The position numbers and the translations under genes were made by a program. From contig CAJQKQ010000068.1 in assembly GCA_905478925.1 (NCBI GenBank), forward strand, positions 1-64,000: DNA of 64,000 bases, in the 5' to 3' direction. Shown piece by piece: positions 53,801 to 63,084 of the stretch (position 1 is its first letter; each line of letters begins with the position of its first letter). Below the pieces are notes generated by a model that worked only from the letters and a program-made list of their open reading frames with translations, did no database searches and was not told where the DNA came from. This DNA comes from an uncultured Verrucomicrobiales bacterium. Lineage in GTDB: Bacteria > Verrucomicrobiota > Verrucomicrobiia > Verrucomicrobiales > Akkermansiaceae.

Positions 53801-55708
53801 ATGAAGATCAAATGTCTCGTTCTCGGCGTCGTAATTGCGCATGGCACCGCCATTCTTTCGTGGGCTGAGACAGCGGAAGCGGTCGTTGCCGGATTCGACC
53901 AGCGGGCGGACGCGATGTTCCGCGCAGACTCCGGCAAGCCGCTGAAACGCGCAAAGAAGCAGAAACCACTGGAACCCGGGCGGGGCAATTACGTGCGTGC
54001 CTATTCCTATTCGATGGTGGGTTTCGCCGCGCGCTGCCTCTACCTGGGTGAAATGCTCGACGAGGCAAATGCCGCGCTCGCAGAGAATGCCCAGCACTAC
54101 CTCGACAACCCTCTGGACATCAACGACCGCGACAGTTTCCACTGGCATGCGGGAATTGTTATGCGCCTCATCGAGATGTACGGGACTCATGGTAGCAAGC
54201 ACGCCGGTCGGATTTCCAAGGAGACCGAAACCCTCGCTCTCAAGCCGATCTGGGAGTATGTGAAAAAGGTTTCTTCGCTTGCGAAGGCGGACCACAAAAA
54301 ATCCAAAACATGGCACATCTACCTATCGGAAAATCATCATGCCATGAGCTTCACGGTTTGCTGGCAGTTTTCCAAAATCGCGAAGGATAAATCCGAATAC
54401 AAGGAGCTCAAATATGATGACGGCGGCACGGCGGCCCAGCACTACAAGGCATGGAACGACTACTTCGTGACCTATTGCTTGGAACGGGCGCGCAAAAGCC
54501 CGTGTATCGAGATGATGAGTGATGGCTACAACAGCACGCTGATCAAAGGTTTCTACAACTTCTATGACTTCGGCGACCCGCAGGTTAAGCGCTCGGCAGG
54601 AATGTTGCTCGATCTATATTTTGCCTATTGGGCGCAGGAGCAGATCAACGGGGTTTCCGGCGGAGGAAAGTCACGGGTCTATTTCTTAAAAGGTTTAAAG
54701 CAGGATCGGAGCCACGGCAACGCACCGCTTGCCTGGCTCTACTTCGGCATTGGAAATCAGCCGCCTGTCTATGGCCACGATATGAATGCTGCCCTCAGCG
54801 ACTACCGCCCACCCGCAGTGGTGGCCGATATCGCGCTCGATGTGAAAGGGCGCGGCCGTTACGAGGTGCGTCAACGTCCGCAAGGACTAGGGGCAACCGG
54901 TCGCCCTTTGAAAACCGCTGTCACGAAAGTTCCGAGTATGATGCGAACCGACGGAGGCGGTATACTGCGTTACAGTTACTGTGATCCTGCATTCATCATC
55001 GGCACGCCGATGACGGAGGCCCGCCCCCTGAAGGATTGGGCTGCAATCAGTTCACAGAACCGCTGGCAGGGCGTGGTTTTTTCCGGCGAGGGCGATGCGC
55101 GTATCGTTCCCATCGTCCGCCCGAAAGACAACCGAGTGGCTTTGAACGCCCAGTGGTCAGTCCAGAGCAAGGGGAGCCTGATTACCCAAAAACTGAAACA
55201 CAACAAGGGCGGTGCCGAGATGATTGTCTGGATCTCAAGCGAGGGACTGACGGCTCCGGCCGAAGAGGAAGGCGTGGTCTTCGTGGAGGCCGAAGGTGCC
55301 TATGCGGCGATTCGCGTGGCCAAAGGCGGCTTCAAATGGATGAAGGGCGAGTACAAGACCGACCGATTTATTCCCGATAACGCGACGATGATTCCCAATG
55401 ATCAATACGCCCCTGTAATTCTGGAAGTCATGGCCAAAACCGACGTCGCAGACTTCGACGCCTTCAAGGCAAAGGTCAAAGCATGCGAGGTCAGGGTGGA
55501 CGGGGCACTACTGAGCTACAAAACCATTTACGGCGATCAGCTGAGCTTTGACACCAGCGGCAAGAAGGCACCCAAGATCAACGGCAAGACCGTGAATTAC
55601 GCTCCGGAAAATGTATTTGAAAGCCCCTTTCTCAATGCTGACTATGACCGCGGCGTGGTGACCATCAGCAAAGGGGAACGAAAGAAGGTGCTCGATTTTA
55701 GGAAGTGA
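53801..55708 (+). CDS. Secreted protein, possibly heparinase/lyase-like
   Basis: 635 residues with a signal peptide (MKIKCLVLGVVIAHGTAILS, cut near WAETAEA). The N-terminal 350 residues are helical with aromatic and His-rich blocks (RDSFHWHAGIVMRLIEMYG, YLSENHHAMSFTVCWQFSKI, SDGYNSTLIKGFYNFYDFGD). The C-terminal part is beta-rich. This two-part layout recalls (alpha/alpha) toroid plus beta-sandwich polysaccharide lyases, and the NHH and YNS segments could be active-site positions. No exact family is recognised, so the lyase idea is tentative. It is a single gene with no polysaccharide-use neighbours. Confidence 0.6.
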   Translation: MKIKCLVLGVVIAHGTAILSWAETAEAVVAGFDQRADAMFRADSGKPLKRAKKQKPLEPGRGNYVRAYSYSMVGFAARCLYLGEMLDEANAALAENAQHYLDNPLDINDRDSFHWHAGIVMRLIEMYGTHGSKHAGRISKETETLALKPIWEYVKKVSSLAKADHKKSKTWHIYLSENHHAMSFTVCWQFSKIAKDKSEYKELKYDDGGTAAQHYKAWNDYFVTYCLERARKSPCIEMMSDGYNSTLIKGFYNFYDFGDPQVKRSAGMLLDLYFAYWAQEQINGVSGGGKSRVYFLKGLKQDRSHGNAPLAWLYFGIGNQPPVYGHDMNAALSDYRPPAVVADIALDVKGRGRYEVRQRPQGLGATGRPLKTAVTKVPSMMRTDGGGILRYSYCDPAFIIGTPMTEARPLKDWAAISSQNRWQGVVFSGEGDARIVPIVRPKDNRVALNAQWSVQSKGSLITQKLKHNKGGAEMIVWISSEGLTAPAEEEGVVFVEAEGAYAAIRVAKGGFKWMKGEYKTDRFIPDNATMIPNDQYAPVILEVMAKTDVADFDAFKAKVKACEVRVDGALLSYKTIYGDQLSFDTSGKKAPKINGKTVNYAPENVFESPFLNADYDRGVVTISKGERKKVLDFRK

Positions 55709-55740
55709 GGATGCGGCCGGCTGTTGTGAGCTCCGGCATG

Positions 55741-57291
55741 TCACTCCGCCAGTGTCACCTTCACCCGCACGAATATTCTTTCAGGTGGAGCGGTTGGGAT
55801 GGTGACGATGACCTGCTCGAAGCCCGCGATATCGGGATCGAAGGGTGTGGAGGAAACCGTAGCTTGGGGAGGAAGGGTTGTGCTCCATGAGGCGCCTTCC
55901 AGGCTGTCGGAAAACTCGGTTTCGTAGGTCAGGTCGCGTTGTGCTGAGTCAGACCGGCGTGCGAACGTGAATGTTAGCCCGTTTTCACCGGAGCTTTGCG
56001 GGGCGAGGGGGTAGCCGCCTTCGGCGAGGTTGGAGTTGATACCGGGGATTCCTCCAAAAGCGTATTCGAGGAGATTTCCGATGCCATCGAGATCCGGATC
56101 ATCGAGTTCGCCTTTGAGCGGGAGTGCGGAGACGAAACCGCCAAAGGTTTCCACGACGGGGAGGCTGAAGGTTTCCGTGATCGAGGGGCTTCCGTCCGAG
56201 CTGTGGGTCGCTTGAATGGCGATTTCATCCACGCTTGGCACAGAGCTGTAGGTGATGGTCGCTGTCGCTGCGGAGTTTTTGCCAAGCGCGGCGCTGCGGA
56301 GCCGGTAGTCGCCGGGGGAGGGGTTTTCGCTGATCCAGCCGGGCGTGGAGATGCCGATTGGGATGGCTTCTGTTGGGAAAACGAGGGTTAGGCGGGGGTT
56401 GGTCGCGGTGTTTCCGGAGGAGTTGGTGAGGGTGATTTTTAGGGTGGAGAGGTCGGCCTGGCGGAGGGGGGCGTTGGTGATTTCCGCCGCGAGGTTGACG
56501 GCGTCGGGATTGGCGGGGATGAGCTGGTAGCCCTCCGGTGCGAGCAAGGTATTGATCGCGTCCGCATAGCGGGGGACGAAGGTATCGGTGTTGATCTGGG
56601 AATTCGGAGTCGTTCCGGCGGCAAGGTGGAGGCCGACCAGGGCGGGGCGGTCGTTCACCAGCGCAAAGCTGGGGCTGCCGGAGTCTCCGGTGACGAAATA
56701 GGCGTCGTCCTGGTTTCCGGCGAGCGTGTTGTAGGTGAAGGTGTAGGTGCGGGTGGTGTCGATGGCTTCGTCGGAGAAGTCGGAAAAACTGGAGATGCGC
56801 CCTCTTCCGGCGCGGCGAGATTGGCCGAAGGTGGTGAGGTCTATGTTGTAGTATTGCCTCTCGCGGGAAAGATTTAGGTAGGGGAAAGGGGTTATGCCCT
56901 GATCGGTGGGCAGCGGTGAGTTGAGTTTCAGGATGATCGCGTCCGCCACGCCGCCCGAGCCATTGGGGACGTCGGTCGATGAGATCGTGGTGCGGTTGAA
57001 TTCCTGTCCGGAGGCATTGAGGAACCGGATGTTTGTGCCGAGTCCAAGGACGAAGTGTTTCGCGAACAGCACGTGCTGGGGGGTGACGAGCGTATACTGG
57101 CGGGCGTCGGCTCCCTGGGTGGCGTAGCCGATACCGGTGTAGCGGCTGGAAACGTAATAGGCGTCGGGGTTGAGTTGGGTGCCGTTTGTGCCGGTGACGA
57201 ATCGGTCGTGCTGGGCGGGCGAGTAATTCCGGATCTCAATGGCCTCGGCGGAGGCTAACGACAGGATTAGGATGGTGAGCGGCCGGAGCAT
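55741..57291 (-). CDS. Secreted trypsin-like serine protease with C-terminal LEYA-type domain
   Basis: 516 residues from MLRPLTILILSLASAEA (signal peptide). An upstream ATG at 57339 (MKSVRNPK) would add 16 residues and is also possible. Triad: His in VTPQHVLFAKH (residue 73 or 79), Asp117 in GVADAIILKL and Ser204 in TGDSGSPSF. A middle Ig-like region is followed by NLLEYAFGGIPG and LTYETEFSDSLEGASW, a C-terminal module frequent in secreted proteins of this phylum. It probably acts extracellularly or at the envelope. Confidence 0.8.
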   Translation of the reverse strand: MLRPLTILILSLASAEAIEIRNYSPAQHDRFVTGTNGTQLNPDAYYVSSRYTGIGYATQGADARQYTLVTPQHVLFAKHFVLGLGTNIRFLNASGQEFNRTTISSTDVPNGSGGVADAIILKLNSPLPTDQGITPFPYLNLSRERQYYNIDLTTFGQSRRAGRGRISSFSDFSDEAIDTTRTYTFTYNTLAGNQDDAYFVTGDSGSPSFALVNDRPALVGLHLAAGTTPNSQINTDTFVPRYADAINTLLAPEGYQLIPANPDAVNLAAEITNAPLRQADLSTLKITLTNSSGNTATNPRLTLVFPTEAIPIGISTPGWISENPSPGDYRLRSAALGKNSAATATITYSSVPSVDEIAIQATHSSDGSPSITETFSLPVVETFGGFVSALPLKGELDDPDLDGIGNLLEYAFGGIPGINSNLAEGGYPLAPQSSGENGLTFTFARRSDSAQRDLTYETEFSDSLEGASWSTTLPPQATVSSTPFDPDIAGFEQVIVTIPTAPPERIFVRVKVTLAE

Positions 57292-57417
57292 GGGTTGCTG
57301 GGAAGCTAGCGTGGATTTCGGATTTCGCACCGATTTCATTGGGACGATTTCGCACAGTCCCGTGCCAGTGCACGCGGGTTGACACAGTTGGGTGGATCGG
57401 TGAGTCTGCGCGCCGTA

Positions 57418-58779
57418 ATGGTTTTCAAAAGCATCTGCAGGGACGTCGGTATCGGGGCAAATTCGTATGTGCTGGATTCCGGCGGGGTGAGGGTGGTCCT
57501 GGATGCGGGCATGCACCCGAAGGAGGAAGGGCTCACCGCGCAGCCGCGCTACGAGATGATCGAGAACGATTCCGCCGATGCAATTTTCATCACCCACTCG
57601 CACCTAGATCACGTCGGGACGCTGCCCGTATGTGTCGAGCGCCAGCAGAACGCCAAGGTGTTCATCTCTCCAGAGACGGCGGAACTCGCCTGCGCGATGC
57701 TGCACAATTCGGTGAATGTGATGGAGTCCAAGCGCACCGAGCTGGGCATCACTGACTACCCGTTTTTCCGCCACGGCCAGCTGGATCGGATGAAAGGAAA
57801 ATTCGAGCGAAGGACTCCGGGCAGGAAATTCGACGTCGATGCGGCGGGGAAGGTGACCGCCGAATTTTTCGATGCGGGGCACATCATGGGCTCGGTGGGG
57901 GTGATGTTCGAGGCGGAGGGGAAAAAGGTTTTTTACACCGGAGATGTGAATTTCGAGGACAGCACGCTGCAGAAGGGCGCGGTTTTTCCGAAAGAGGAAG
58001 TCGATGTCCTGATCGTGGAGACCACCCGCGGTGAACAGGCACGGCGTGCGGATTACTCCCGAAAGGCGGAGGAGAACGAACTCGCCGAGGCCATCGACGG
58101 CGTCCTGAAACGCGGCGGCTCGGCGCTGATCCCGGTGTTCGCGATGGGGAAAACCCAAGAGGTGCTCGCGATGCTTCAGCGCTTCAAGGAAGAGGGTCGC
58201 GTCAACGCCAAGACTCCAGTTTACATCGGCGGTTTGAGCACGAAAATGACGAATATTTACGACAAGTTCAGCGATGTCTCCCGCCGCTTCCGCCGTGGCT
58301 TCAAATTCCTCACCGACATGGAGCTGGCCGGTGGAAACAAGAAGCGGGTTGGCCCCATCCCTTTCAACAACGGCTGCATCTACGCGCTCTCCAGCGGCAT
58401 GATGACGGAGAAAACCGTCTCCAATAATTTTGCCCGTCAGGGTCTCCTCGAAAACAAGAAGCACGGCCTGTTCTTCGTCGGCTACGCCGATTCGGCGACC
58501 CCCGGCGGAAAAATCCGCGCCTCGGAACCCGGTGACATGATCGAGCTCGATCCCGCCTACCCGCCGGTGAAGCTCAACTGCGAGGTTCGCATCTTCGATT
58601 TCTCCGGCCACTCCACACGCGACGCCATCGCTGACTTCGCGGTGAGCGTGAAGCCGAAGAAAGTTTTCCTCGTTCACGGCGACGATGGCGCGATGGCGTG
58701 GTTCAAGCAGGATCTGGAAACACGCCTGCCCGGAGTGGAGGTCATCATCCCCGCGCCGGGCGTGGAGTTCGAGATTTGA
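57418..58779 (+). CDS. Beta-CASP metallo-beta-lactamase (CPSF73-like) ribonuclease
   Basis: 453 residues. The MBL zinc motif is THSHLDHVG (residues 59-67), then DAGHIMGSVGVMFE and YTGDVNFEDS. Beta-CASP motifs A-C are seen in DVLIVETTRGE, FSGHSTRDAI and VFLVHGDDGAM, and the conserved ALIPVFAMGKTQEV block is present. These enzymes cut RNA as endo- and 5' exonucleases, and bacterial members are poorly studied. The start is the ATG before VFKSICRDVG. It diverges from the protease gene. Confidence 0.88.
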   Translation: MVFKSICRDVGIGANSYVLDSGGVRVVLDAGMHPKEEGLTAQPRYEMIENDSADAIFITHSHLDHVGTLPVCVERQQNAKVFISPETAELACAMLHNSVNVMESKRTELGITDYPFFRHGQLDRMKGKFERRTPGRKFDVDAAGKVTAEFFDAGHIMGSVGVMFEAEGKKVFYTGDVNFEDSTLQKGAVFPKEEVDVLIVETTRGEQARRADYSRKAEENELAEAIDGVLKRGGSALIPVFAMGKTQEVLAMLQRFKEEGRVNAKTPVYIGGLSTKMTNIYDKFSDVSRRFRRGFKFLTDMELAGGNKKRVGPIPFNNGCIYALSSGMMTEKTVSNNFARQGLLENKKHGLFFVGYADSATPGGKIRASEPGDMIELDPAYPPVKLNCEVRIFDFSGHSTRDAIADFAVSVKPKKVFLVHGDDGAMAWFKQDLETRLPGVEVIIPAPGVEFEI

Positions 58780-59060
58780 GCGGAGGTGGCGGCGGATTGC
58801 ATCCGCCATGCCGACCATCGTTTTTCACCGCAAAGCCGCAGAGGTGGCAAAGGGACGCAGAGCCGGGCTTGTGTTGAAGAGTTGGGAGCCTTTTTCTCGC
58901 CGGCTGGGATTGTGATAGTCCAGTCGAGCTGGCGGCGAGGGTTGACACTGGTGGCAGCTTCGAACCGGATCAGCCCTAGTGTGTGAGAAACACCGATAAA
59001 AATCACACCCGTTTCATCCTTCCTGCGGGGGGCGAGCGGATGTAGTCATGGAGCCGCACA
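58780..59060. other. Intergenic region with a dispersed-repeat-like tract
   Basis: CACCGCAAAGCCGCAGAGGT followed by GGCAAAGGGACGCAGAG (58827-58862) is of the CGCAAAG/CGCAGAG type often scattered in Planctomycetes and Verrucomicrobia genomes. TTGACA at 58942-58947 may be a -35 for the next gene, but no good -10 follows. No gene is seen. Confidence 0.4.
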
Positions 59061-60053
59061 ATGATTCCTGACGCCGCGAACAAGCACCTATTCTACACGG
59101 AGATGGCGAAACTGCTGGAGGCGGGGTTCGACATACGGAAGGCGGCGGGGGTGATGACTGACACGCGGCTGCCTGCGGCGCAGATGAAGCTGCTGGAAAC
59201 ACTCAACACGGGGCTTGAGGCGGGGGAGACGATCGCAGGGGCATTTACCCGGGATGCGAAGACGGTCGGGAAACTGGAGAAGAGTATGATTGCGGCGGGG
59301 GAGAGGGGTGGGAAACTGGCGCCGGCCTTCGGGCACCTTGCGGGATACTTCGGGATGGTTGCGGCAGCGCGGCGGGAGGCGATCAAGGGGATGATCTATC
59401 CGTTGGTGGTGCTGCACCTCGGGGTTTTTGTTGGGGCGGTGCCGATGGCGATGATGGGTGGAGAAGCTTCCGCCGGGGAGATGGCGGGGGATTTTTTCAA
59501 GGCGCTGGGGGTGATTTATGTGGGTGTGGTGATTTTGTATTTCGTGATCCGTGCGCTGCGAAAGAAGGCACCGCAGAGCGCCGTGATTGATCGGGCGATC
59601 AACCACGTTCCATGGATCGGCAATGCGCGGCGGGATATGGCGATGTCGCGGTTCTGCAAGGTCTATCATGCTTGCCTGCTGGCGGGGATTTCCATGATGG
59701 AGACAGTGCGCGTCTCGTCGGATGCGGCGCAGAGCGGGCAGCTGATGGTTGCGGGGAAACGGCTCTTGGCGGTGGCGGAAGAGGGCAATTTGCTGGGACC
59801 GCAGTTCATCGCGGAGGATGCTTTCCCGAAATCTTTCGCGAGATCCTACGCGATCGGTGAGGAGGCGGGAACTCTCGACAAGGATATGGCAACGTGGGCG
59901 CGGTTGTTCCAGGAGAACGCGGATGGCTCGATGCGGACCGCCTCGCTGATGATTCCGAAAATCCTGTATTTCGTAGTAATGGGATACGTGGCGTGGAAGA
60001 TCGTCGGATTCTTCAACGGCTACTACGGGGCGCTGGATGCGATCGGGGAGTGA
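59061..60053 (+). CDS. GspF/PilC-like type II secretion inner-membrane protein
   Basis: 330 residues with the two T2SSF repeats: first LFYTEMAKLLEAGFDIRKAA with AAGERGGKLAPAF, then second FCKVYHACLLAGISMMETVR with AIGEEAGTLDKDMATWARLF. There are three membrane helices (near 130, 155 and 305). It would be the platform protein of a type II secretion or type IV pilus-like machine. No ATPase, pilin or secretin gene is nearby, and at 330 residues it is shorter than a usual GspF (about 400). Confidence 0.8.
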   Translation: MIPDAANKHLFYTEMAKLLEAGFDIRKAAGVMTDTRLPAAQMKLLETLNTGLEAGETIAGAFTRDAKTVGKLEKSMIAAGERGGKLAPAFGHLAGYFGMVAAARREAIKGMIYPLVVLHLGVFVGAVPMAMMGGEASAGEMAGDFFKALGVIYVGVVILYFVIRALRKKAPQSAVIDRAINHVPWIGNARRDMAMSRFCKVYHACLLAGISMMETVRVSSDAAQSGQLMVAGKRLLAVAEEGNLLGPQFIAEDAFPKSFARSYAIGEEAGTLDKDMATWARLFQENADGSMRTASLMIPKILYFVVMGYVAWKIVGFFNGYYGALDAIGE

Positions 60054-60227
60054 GGGATTTCTGTTGCCCGGTGCCGGGGCGTGGCAAGAACGATAGCGGC
60101 CTTATCAGTTCGGTGGCTGTAAAATTCTGATTAGGGGACGGACGGGAGGCAGACCGGCGTCAGCCTCTCCGCCCTTGGGTCGGGGCTTGATGTTTTTCGC
60201 CGGGAGGCGAACTTTGCGGCATCGGAT

Positions 60228-61451
60228 ATGGACTATAAGGAATCGATCAAATGGCTTTTCGGAACGCAGCTGTTCGGAATCAAGCTGGGGCTGGAGGGGC
60301 CGAGGAAACTGCTCAGGGAGTTTCTGGCGTTTCCCGGTAATGGTGTGCAGGTGGCGCATGTGGCCGGGACGAACGGGAAGGGCAGTACCTGTGCGATCAT
60401 GGATCGCGTGGCGCGAGCCTGCGGGCGGCGGACTGGGCTGTTCACCTCGCCGCACTTGGTCGACTACCGGGAGCGGATGCAGGTTTCCGGAGAAATGATC
60501 ACCGAGGAGAGGTGCGCGGAGTTGCTGACCGAGGCACGGGAGGTTTGCGAGGGGCTGGATGTGCATCCGACGTTTTTTGAGATCTCGCTGGCGGTGGCGA
60601 TGAGGTGGTTCCGCGAGAGAGAGTGCGAGCTGATCATTTTGGAAACGGGGATGGGCGGCAGGCTGGATGCGACCACGGCGGTGCCGGCGGATGTGTGCGT
60701 GATTACGCCGATCGGGATGGATCATACGCAGTGGCTCGGGGATACGCTTGTCAAAGTGGCGGGTGAGAAAGCCGGAATTTTCCTGGAAGGTGTGCCCGCC
60801 GTTTCTTCGCCGCAGGAGCCGGAAGCGAAACTGGCCTTGGAAAAGGAGGCGAACGAGCGGAGGACTCCGCTTCATTTCATCGACGCGCCGCTGGAAGGGT
60901 ATGGAATTGCGTTGGCGGGGGAGCATCAGAAATGGAATGCGGCGCTGGCGCTGGCGGCGCTGCATCATCTGGGATTGCGGCTTGGATATGAAAGCGTGGT
61001 CGAGGGGCTGCGCAAGGTTTCATGGCCGGGAAGGTTCGAGCGTATCGTTTCGGACGGCATCGAAGTGATTCTAGACGGGGCGCACAACCCTCATGCGGCA
61101 AAGGTTTTGCGGGAGACATGGATTTCGGAAATCGGAGAGGGCAAAGGGACGCTGATCTTCGGTAGCGTGGAGTCGAAGGATGTTTCCGGAATCCTCCGGG
61201 AGCTGAAGGGGCTGACGGAGCGGATGATTTTTTGCAAGGTCGGGACGATGCGCGGGCTGCCGACTGATGATCTGGTCAAAGCACTATCGCAGGATGAAGC
61301 GGCCACCGTGGAATCCCATGAAAGCTTCTCGGAGGCAATGGCGGCGGCGAGGGAGCGTGGATCGCCAGTGCTTGTGGCGGGATCGCTATTCCTTGCCGGT
61401 GAGGCACGCGCGGAGCTGCTTGGCGGGGATTTTCTGGCGAGCCTGCAGTGA
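60228..61451 (+). CDS. folC: Folylpolyglutamate / dihydrofolate synthase
   Basis: 407 residues. The Mur-ligase-type ATP loop is VAHVAGTNGKGSTCAIMD, then GLFTSPHLVDYRERMQVSG (folate site), ETGMGGRLDATTAV and GMDHTQWLGDTL. The C-terminal ligase domain begins WPGRFERI and carries ILDGAHNPHAAKVL. It adds glutamate to folates, and many members also make dihydrofolate. The 174-base gap before it contains a small CGCC-GGGA-GGCG hairpin at 60200-60211. Confidence 0.93.
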   Translation: MDYKESIKWLFGTQLFGIKLGLEGPRKLLREFLAFPGNGVQVAHVAGTNGKGSTCAIMDRVARACGRRTGLFTSPHLVDYRERMQVSGEMITEERCAELLTEAREVCEGLDVHPTFFEISLAVAMRWFRERECELIILETGMGGRLDATTAVPADVCVITPIGMDHTQWLGDTLVKVAGEKAGIFLEGVPAVSSPQEPEAKLALEKEANERRTPLHFIDAPLEGYGIALAGEHQKWNAALALAALHHLGLRLGYESVVEGLRKVSWPGRFERIVSDGIEVILDGAHNPHAAKVLRETWISEIGEGKGTLIFGSVESKDVSGILRELKGLTERMIFCKVGTMRGLPTDDLVKALSQDEAATVESHESFSEAMAAARERGSPVLVAGSLFLAGEARAELLGGDFLASLQ

Positions 61452-61540
61452 CCGATCCGGGTCCCTAGATGGGGTCGAATTCCCCTATAGAGGCGTGAAC
61501 TTGCAAATTTTACTAAAGAGAACTAAATTTTCAAAAAAAC

Positions 61541-61568
61541 TTGATTAAAAGGAAAAGTTATTTAATGT
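61541..61568 (+). promoter_or_regulatory. Promoter of the PEP-CTERM gene
   Basis: TTGATT (61541-61546), a 16-base spacer and TAATGT (61563-61568) in a strongly A/T-rich stretch, about 58 bases before the ATG. Confidence 0.5.
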
Positions 61569-61626
61569 GATTCCGTTCATCTCAATTCCGAAAGCGTCCC
61601 TTGCCGAGGAATTGACACCTAGCCTC

Positions 61627-62493
61627 ATGAAATTTCACACCTTGGCGCTTGCGCTGGCGTTTGTGTCGTACACAGGCGCACATTGTGCATCCGTATCCGC
61701 TCCAAGCACCGAATGGACGGCGCTGCAGGGGGATTACGACTACCTGTCCGACCAACAAACCGGTCTCCCCGACAGTGATATCGTAGGCCAAGGCGAGGAC
61801 TACGGTCTGTTCGTGACCCACAACGATTTCGGCTCGGAGAGCGATACTGACGGCACCTTCGGTTTCCGCATCCGCCTTGATGCACCGGGCGGCAACAAGA
61901 ACGAGGCAAAGTTCACAAAGGCAGCATGGCTTGGTATCGACGCTGATTTCAACGACACCATCGATGTGTTCATCGGCGTGAATCTGTCAGGCGCCAAAAC
62001 GGATCTCGGAATTTTCGTGCCAGGTGCAGGCAACAACGATACCCCAACCAGCACCTCGGTCAGCACGACCGCTTATAAGACCTACGAAATCGGACCGTCC
62101 AACTACAACTACCGGCCCGTTGATTACAAGACGGACGGGGGCACCACCAACGATCTGAATCCCGGCACCAAGGGAGAGCCTGATTATTACCTGAGCGTCC
62201 TCGTTGATTTCTCAGATATCGTCGCATACCTCAGCGCTATGGAGATCGAGGTCACGGATCAGAGTGCGATGAGGTTTGTCTCCGCCACATCCAGGCAGGG
62301 CAACAAGCTCAATCAGGATATCGGTGGGATCCGGGGAGACGAGAACGCAGGTGTCTCGTGGAGCGCTAGCGGTGCCCTCACAGAAACGGTGACCGCAAAC
62401 GGGATTGCTGTAGTCCCTGAACCGGGAGCGGGCACCATCCTGATGCTCGGGTCGGTCATCCTGATGCTGCGCCGCAGACGGCAAGGCACCTAG
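61627..62493 (+). CDS. PEP-CTERM sorting domain protein
   Basis: 288 residues with an N-terminal signal (MKFHTLALALAFVSYTGAHC) and a C-terminal VVPEPGAGTILMLGSVILML followed by RRRRQGT: the PEP motif, hydrophobic helix and Arg cluster recognised by exosortase. The middle part is an Asp/Asn/Thr-rich beta-type extracellular domain (DADFNDTIDVFIGVNLSG). It should be delivered to the outer surface or extracellular matrix. No exosortase gene is in the window. Its stop lies exactly at the left edge of the duplicated ftsY end. Confidence 0.8.
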   Translation: MKFHTLALALAFVSYTGAHCASVSAPSTEWTALQGDYDYLSDQQTGLPDSDIVGQGEDYGLFVTHNDFGSESDTDGTFGFRIRLDAPGGNKNEAKFTKAAWLGIDADFNDTIDVFIGVNLSGAKTDLGIFVPGAGNNDTPTSTSVSTTAYKTYEIGPSNYNYRPVDYKTDGGTTNDLNPGTKGEPDYYLSVLVDFSDIVAYLSAMEIEVTDQSAMRFVSATSRQGNKLNQDIGGIRGDENAGVSWSASGALTETVTANGIAVVPEPGAGTILMLGSVILMLRRRRQGT

Positions 62494-62594
62494 AGGACCT
62501 CGGAAATGAAGCGTTCCTTTTCGAATACGGAAAAAGCCTCGGGCTCCTCGCCGGTTCCGATGAAGCGCGGGACGATGCCGAGTTGCTCGTAGAT
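62490..62594 (-). pseudogene. Displaced copy of the ftsY 3' end (last 34 codons)
   Basis: 105 bases matching 63085-63189 with 6 mismatches and no gaps. It reads IYEQLGIVPRFIGTGEEPEA then FSVFEKERFISEVL and a stop, so it encodes a complete FtsY C terminus (one Val to Ile change, the rest synonymous). Five of the six differences are in the last 22 bases. It is in direct orientation with the real ftsY end and, together with it, brackets the hicAB genes, like the attachment repeats of an element inserted in the ftsY 3' end. Confidence 0.85.
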
Positions 62595-62674
62595 GAGGAA
62601 ATCTAGATGCCCAGCGGCGCATGGAGTGAATGCTTGAACCCAAACCGGATCCATGCGAGTTTCATCCGGTGCCA

Positions 62675-62815
62675 GTGAAAGTCAGTGAACTGATCTCCCG
62701 CCTGGTGAAGGCGGGCTTTTCGGATCGGGGTGGCAAGGGTTCCCACAGAAATTTCAGCAAAGGCGCGGTGAACGTGACGGTAAGCGGCAAGACGGGCGCC
62801 GACGCAAAACACTAG
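62675..62815 (+). CDS. hicA: HicA-family toxin, cut short by an in-frame TAG
   Basis: 46 residues from a GTG (another GTG lies two codons before). VKVSELISRLVKAGFSDRGG, KGSHRNF with the catalytic His24 and VTVSGKTGADAKH are typical HicA, an mRNA-cleaving toxin. Translation meets TAG at 62813-62815. Reading past it in the same frame gives QEKQVEKAIQRSKNEK, which fits the normal HicA C terminus (family pattern DDAKxYQEKxVxxAI). A TAT or TAC codon therefore seems to have become TAG, and the toxin probably lacks its last helix. It may be inactive. Confidence 0.7.
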   Translation: MKVSELISRLVKAGFSDRGGKGSHRNFSKGAVNVTVSGKTGADAKH

Positions 62816-62827
62816 CAGGAGAAGCAA

Positions 62828-63076
62828 GTGGAGAAAGCCATCCAAAGGAGCAAAAATGAAAAGCCTGACTACTTGAAATGGGTGCGGTGGAGTGATGAGG
62901 ACGGTTGCTACATCGGCTCGATCCCCGATCTTTGCGGTGATTGCTGCCATGGCGATTCTCAGATTGAGGTTTTTAAACAGCTCCTCGAAATCCACGACGA
63001 ATGGATTTCTATCTTCGAGGCCGATTCGAAACCTCTGCCCGACCCTCGCACCCGCCCGATGATGGAGCCGGTTTAG
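62828..63076 (+). CDS. hicB: HicB-family antitoxin
   Basis: 82 residues from a GTG, but family HicB proteins begin near YLKWVRWSDEDGCYIGSIPD, so the true start may be further in (TTG at 62873) or may have been lost. DLCGDCCHGDSQIEVFKQLL and EADSKPLPDPRTRP are characteristic. It is in the same frame as hicA, so without the TAG the two would be one fusion. An ATG at 62856 (MKSLT) is in another frame and would need one extra base to reach the HicB frame. It ends 8 bases from the convergent ftsY stop. Confidence 0.7.
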   Translation: MEKAIQRSKNEKPDYLKWVRWSDEDGCYIGSIPDLCGDCCHGDSQIEVFKQLLEIHDEWISIFEADSKPLPDPRTRPMMEPV

Positions 63077-63084
63077 CCGTATCC

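Noticed and set aside
58975-59015. GTGTGA...TCACAC as a CRP-like operator
   Set aside because: The arms are 16 bases apart instead of 6, so it does not fit the known site.
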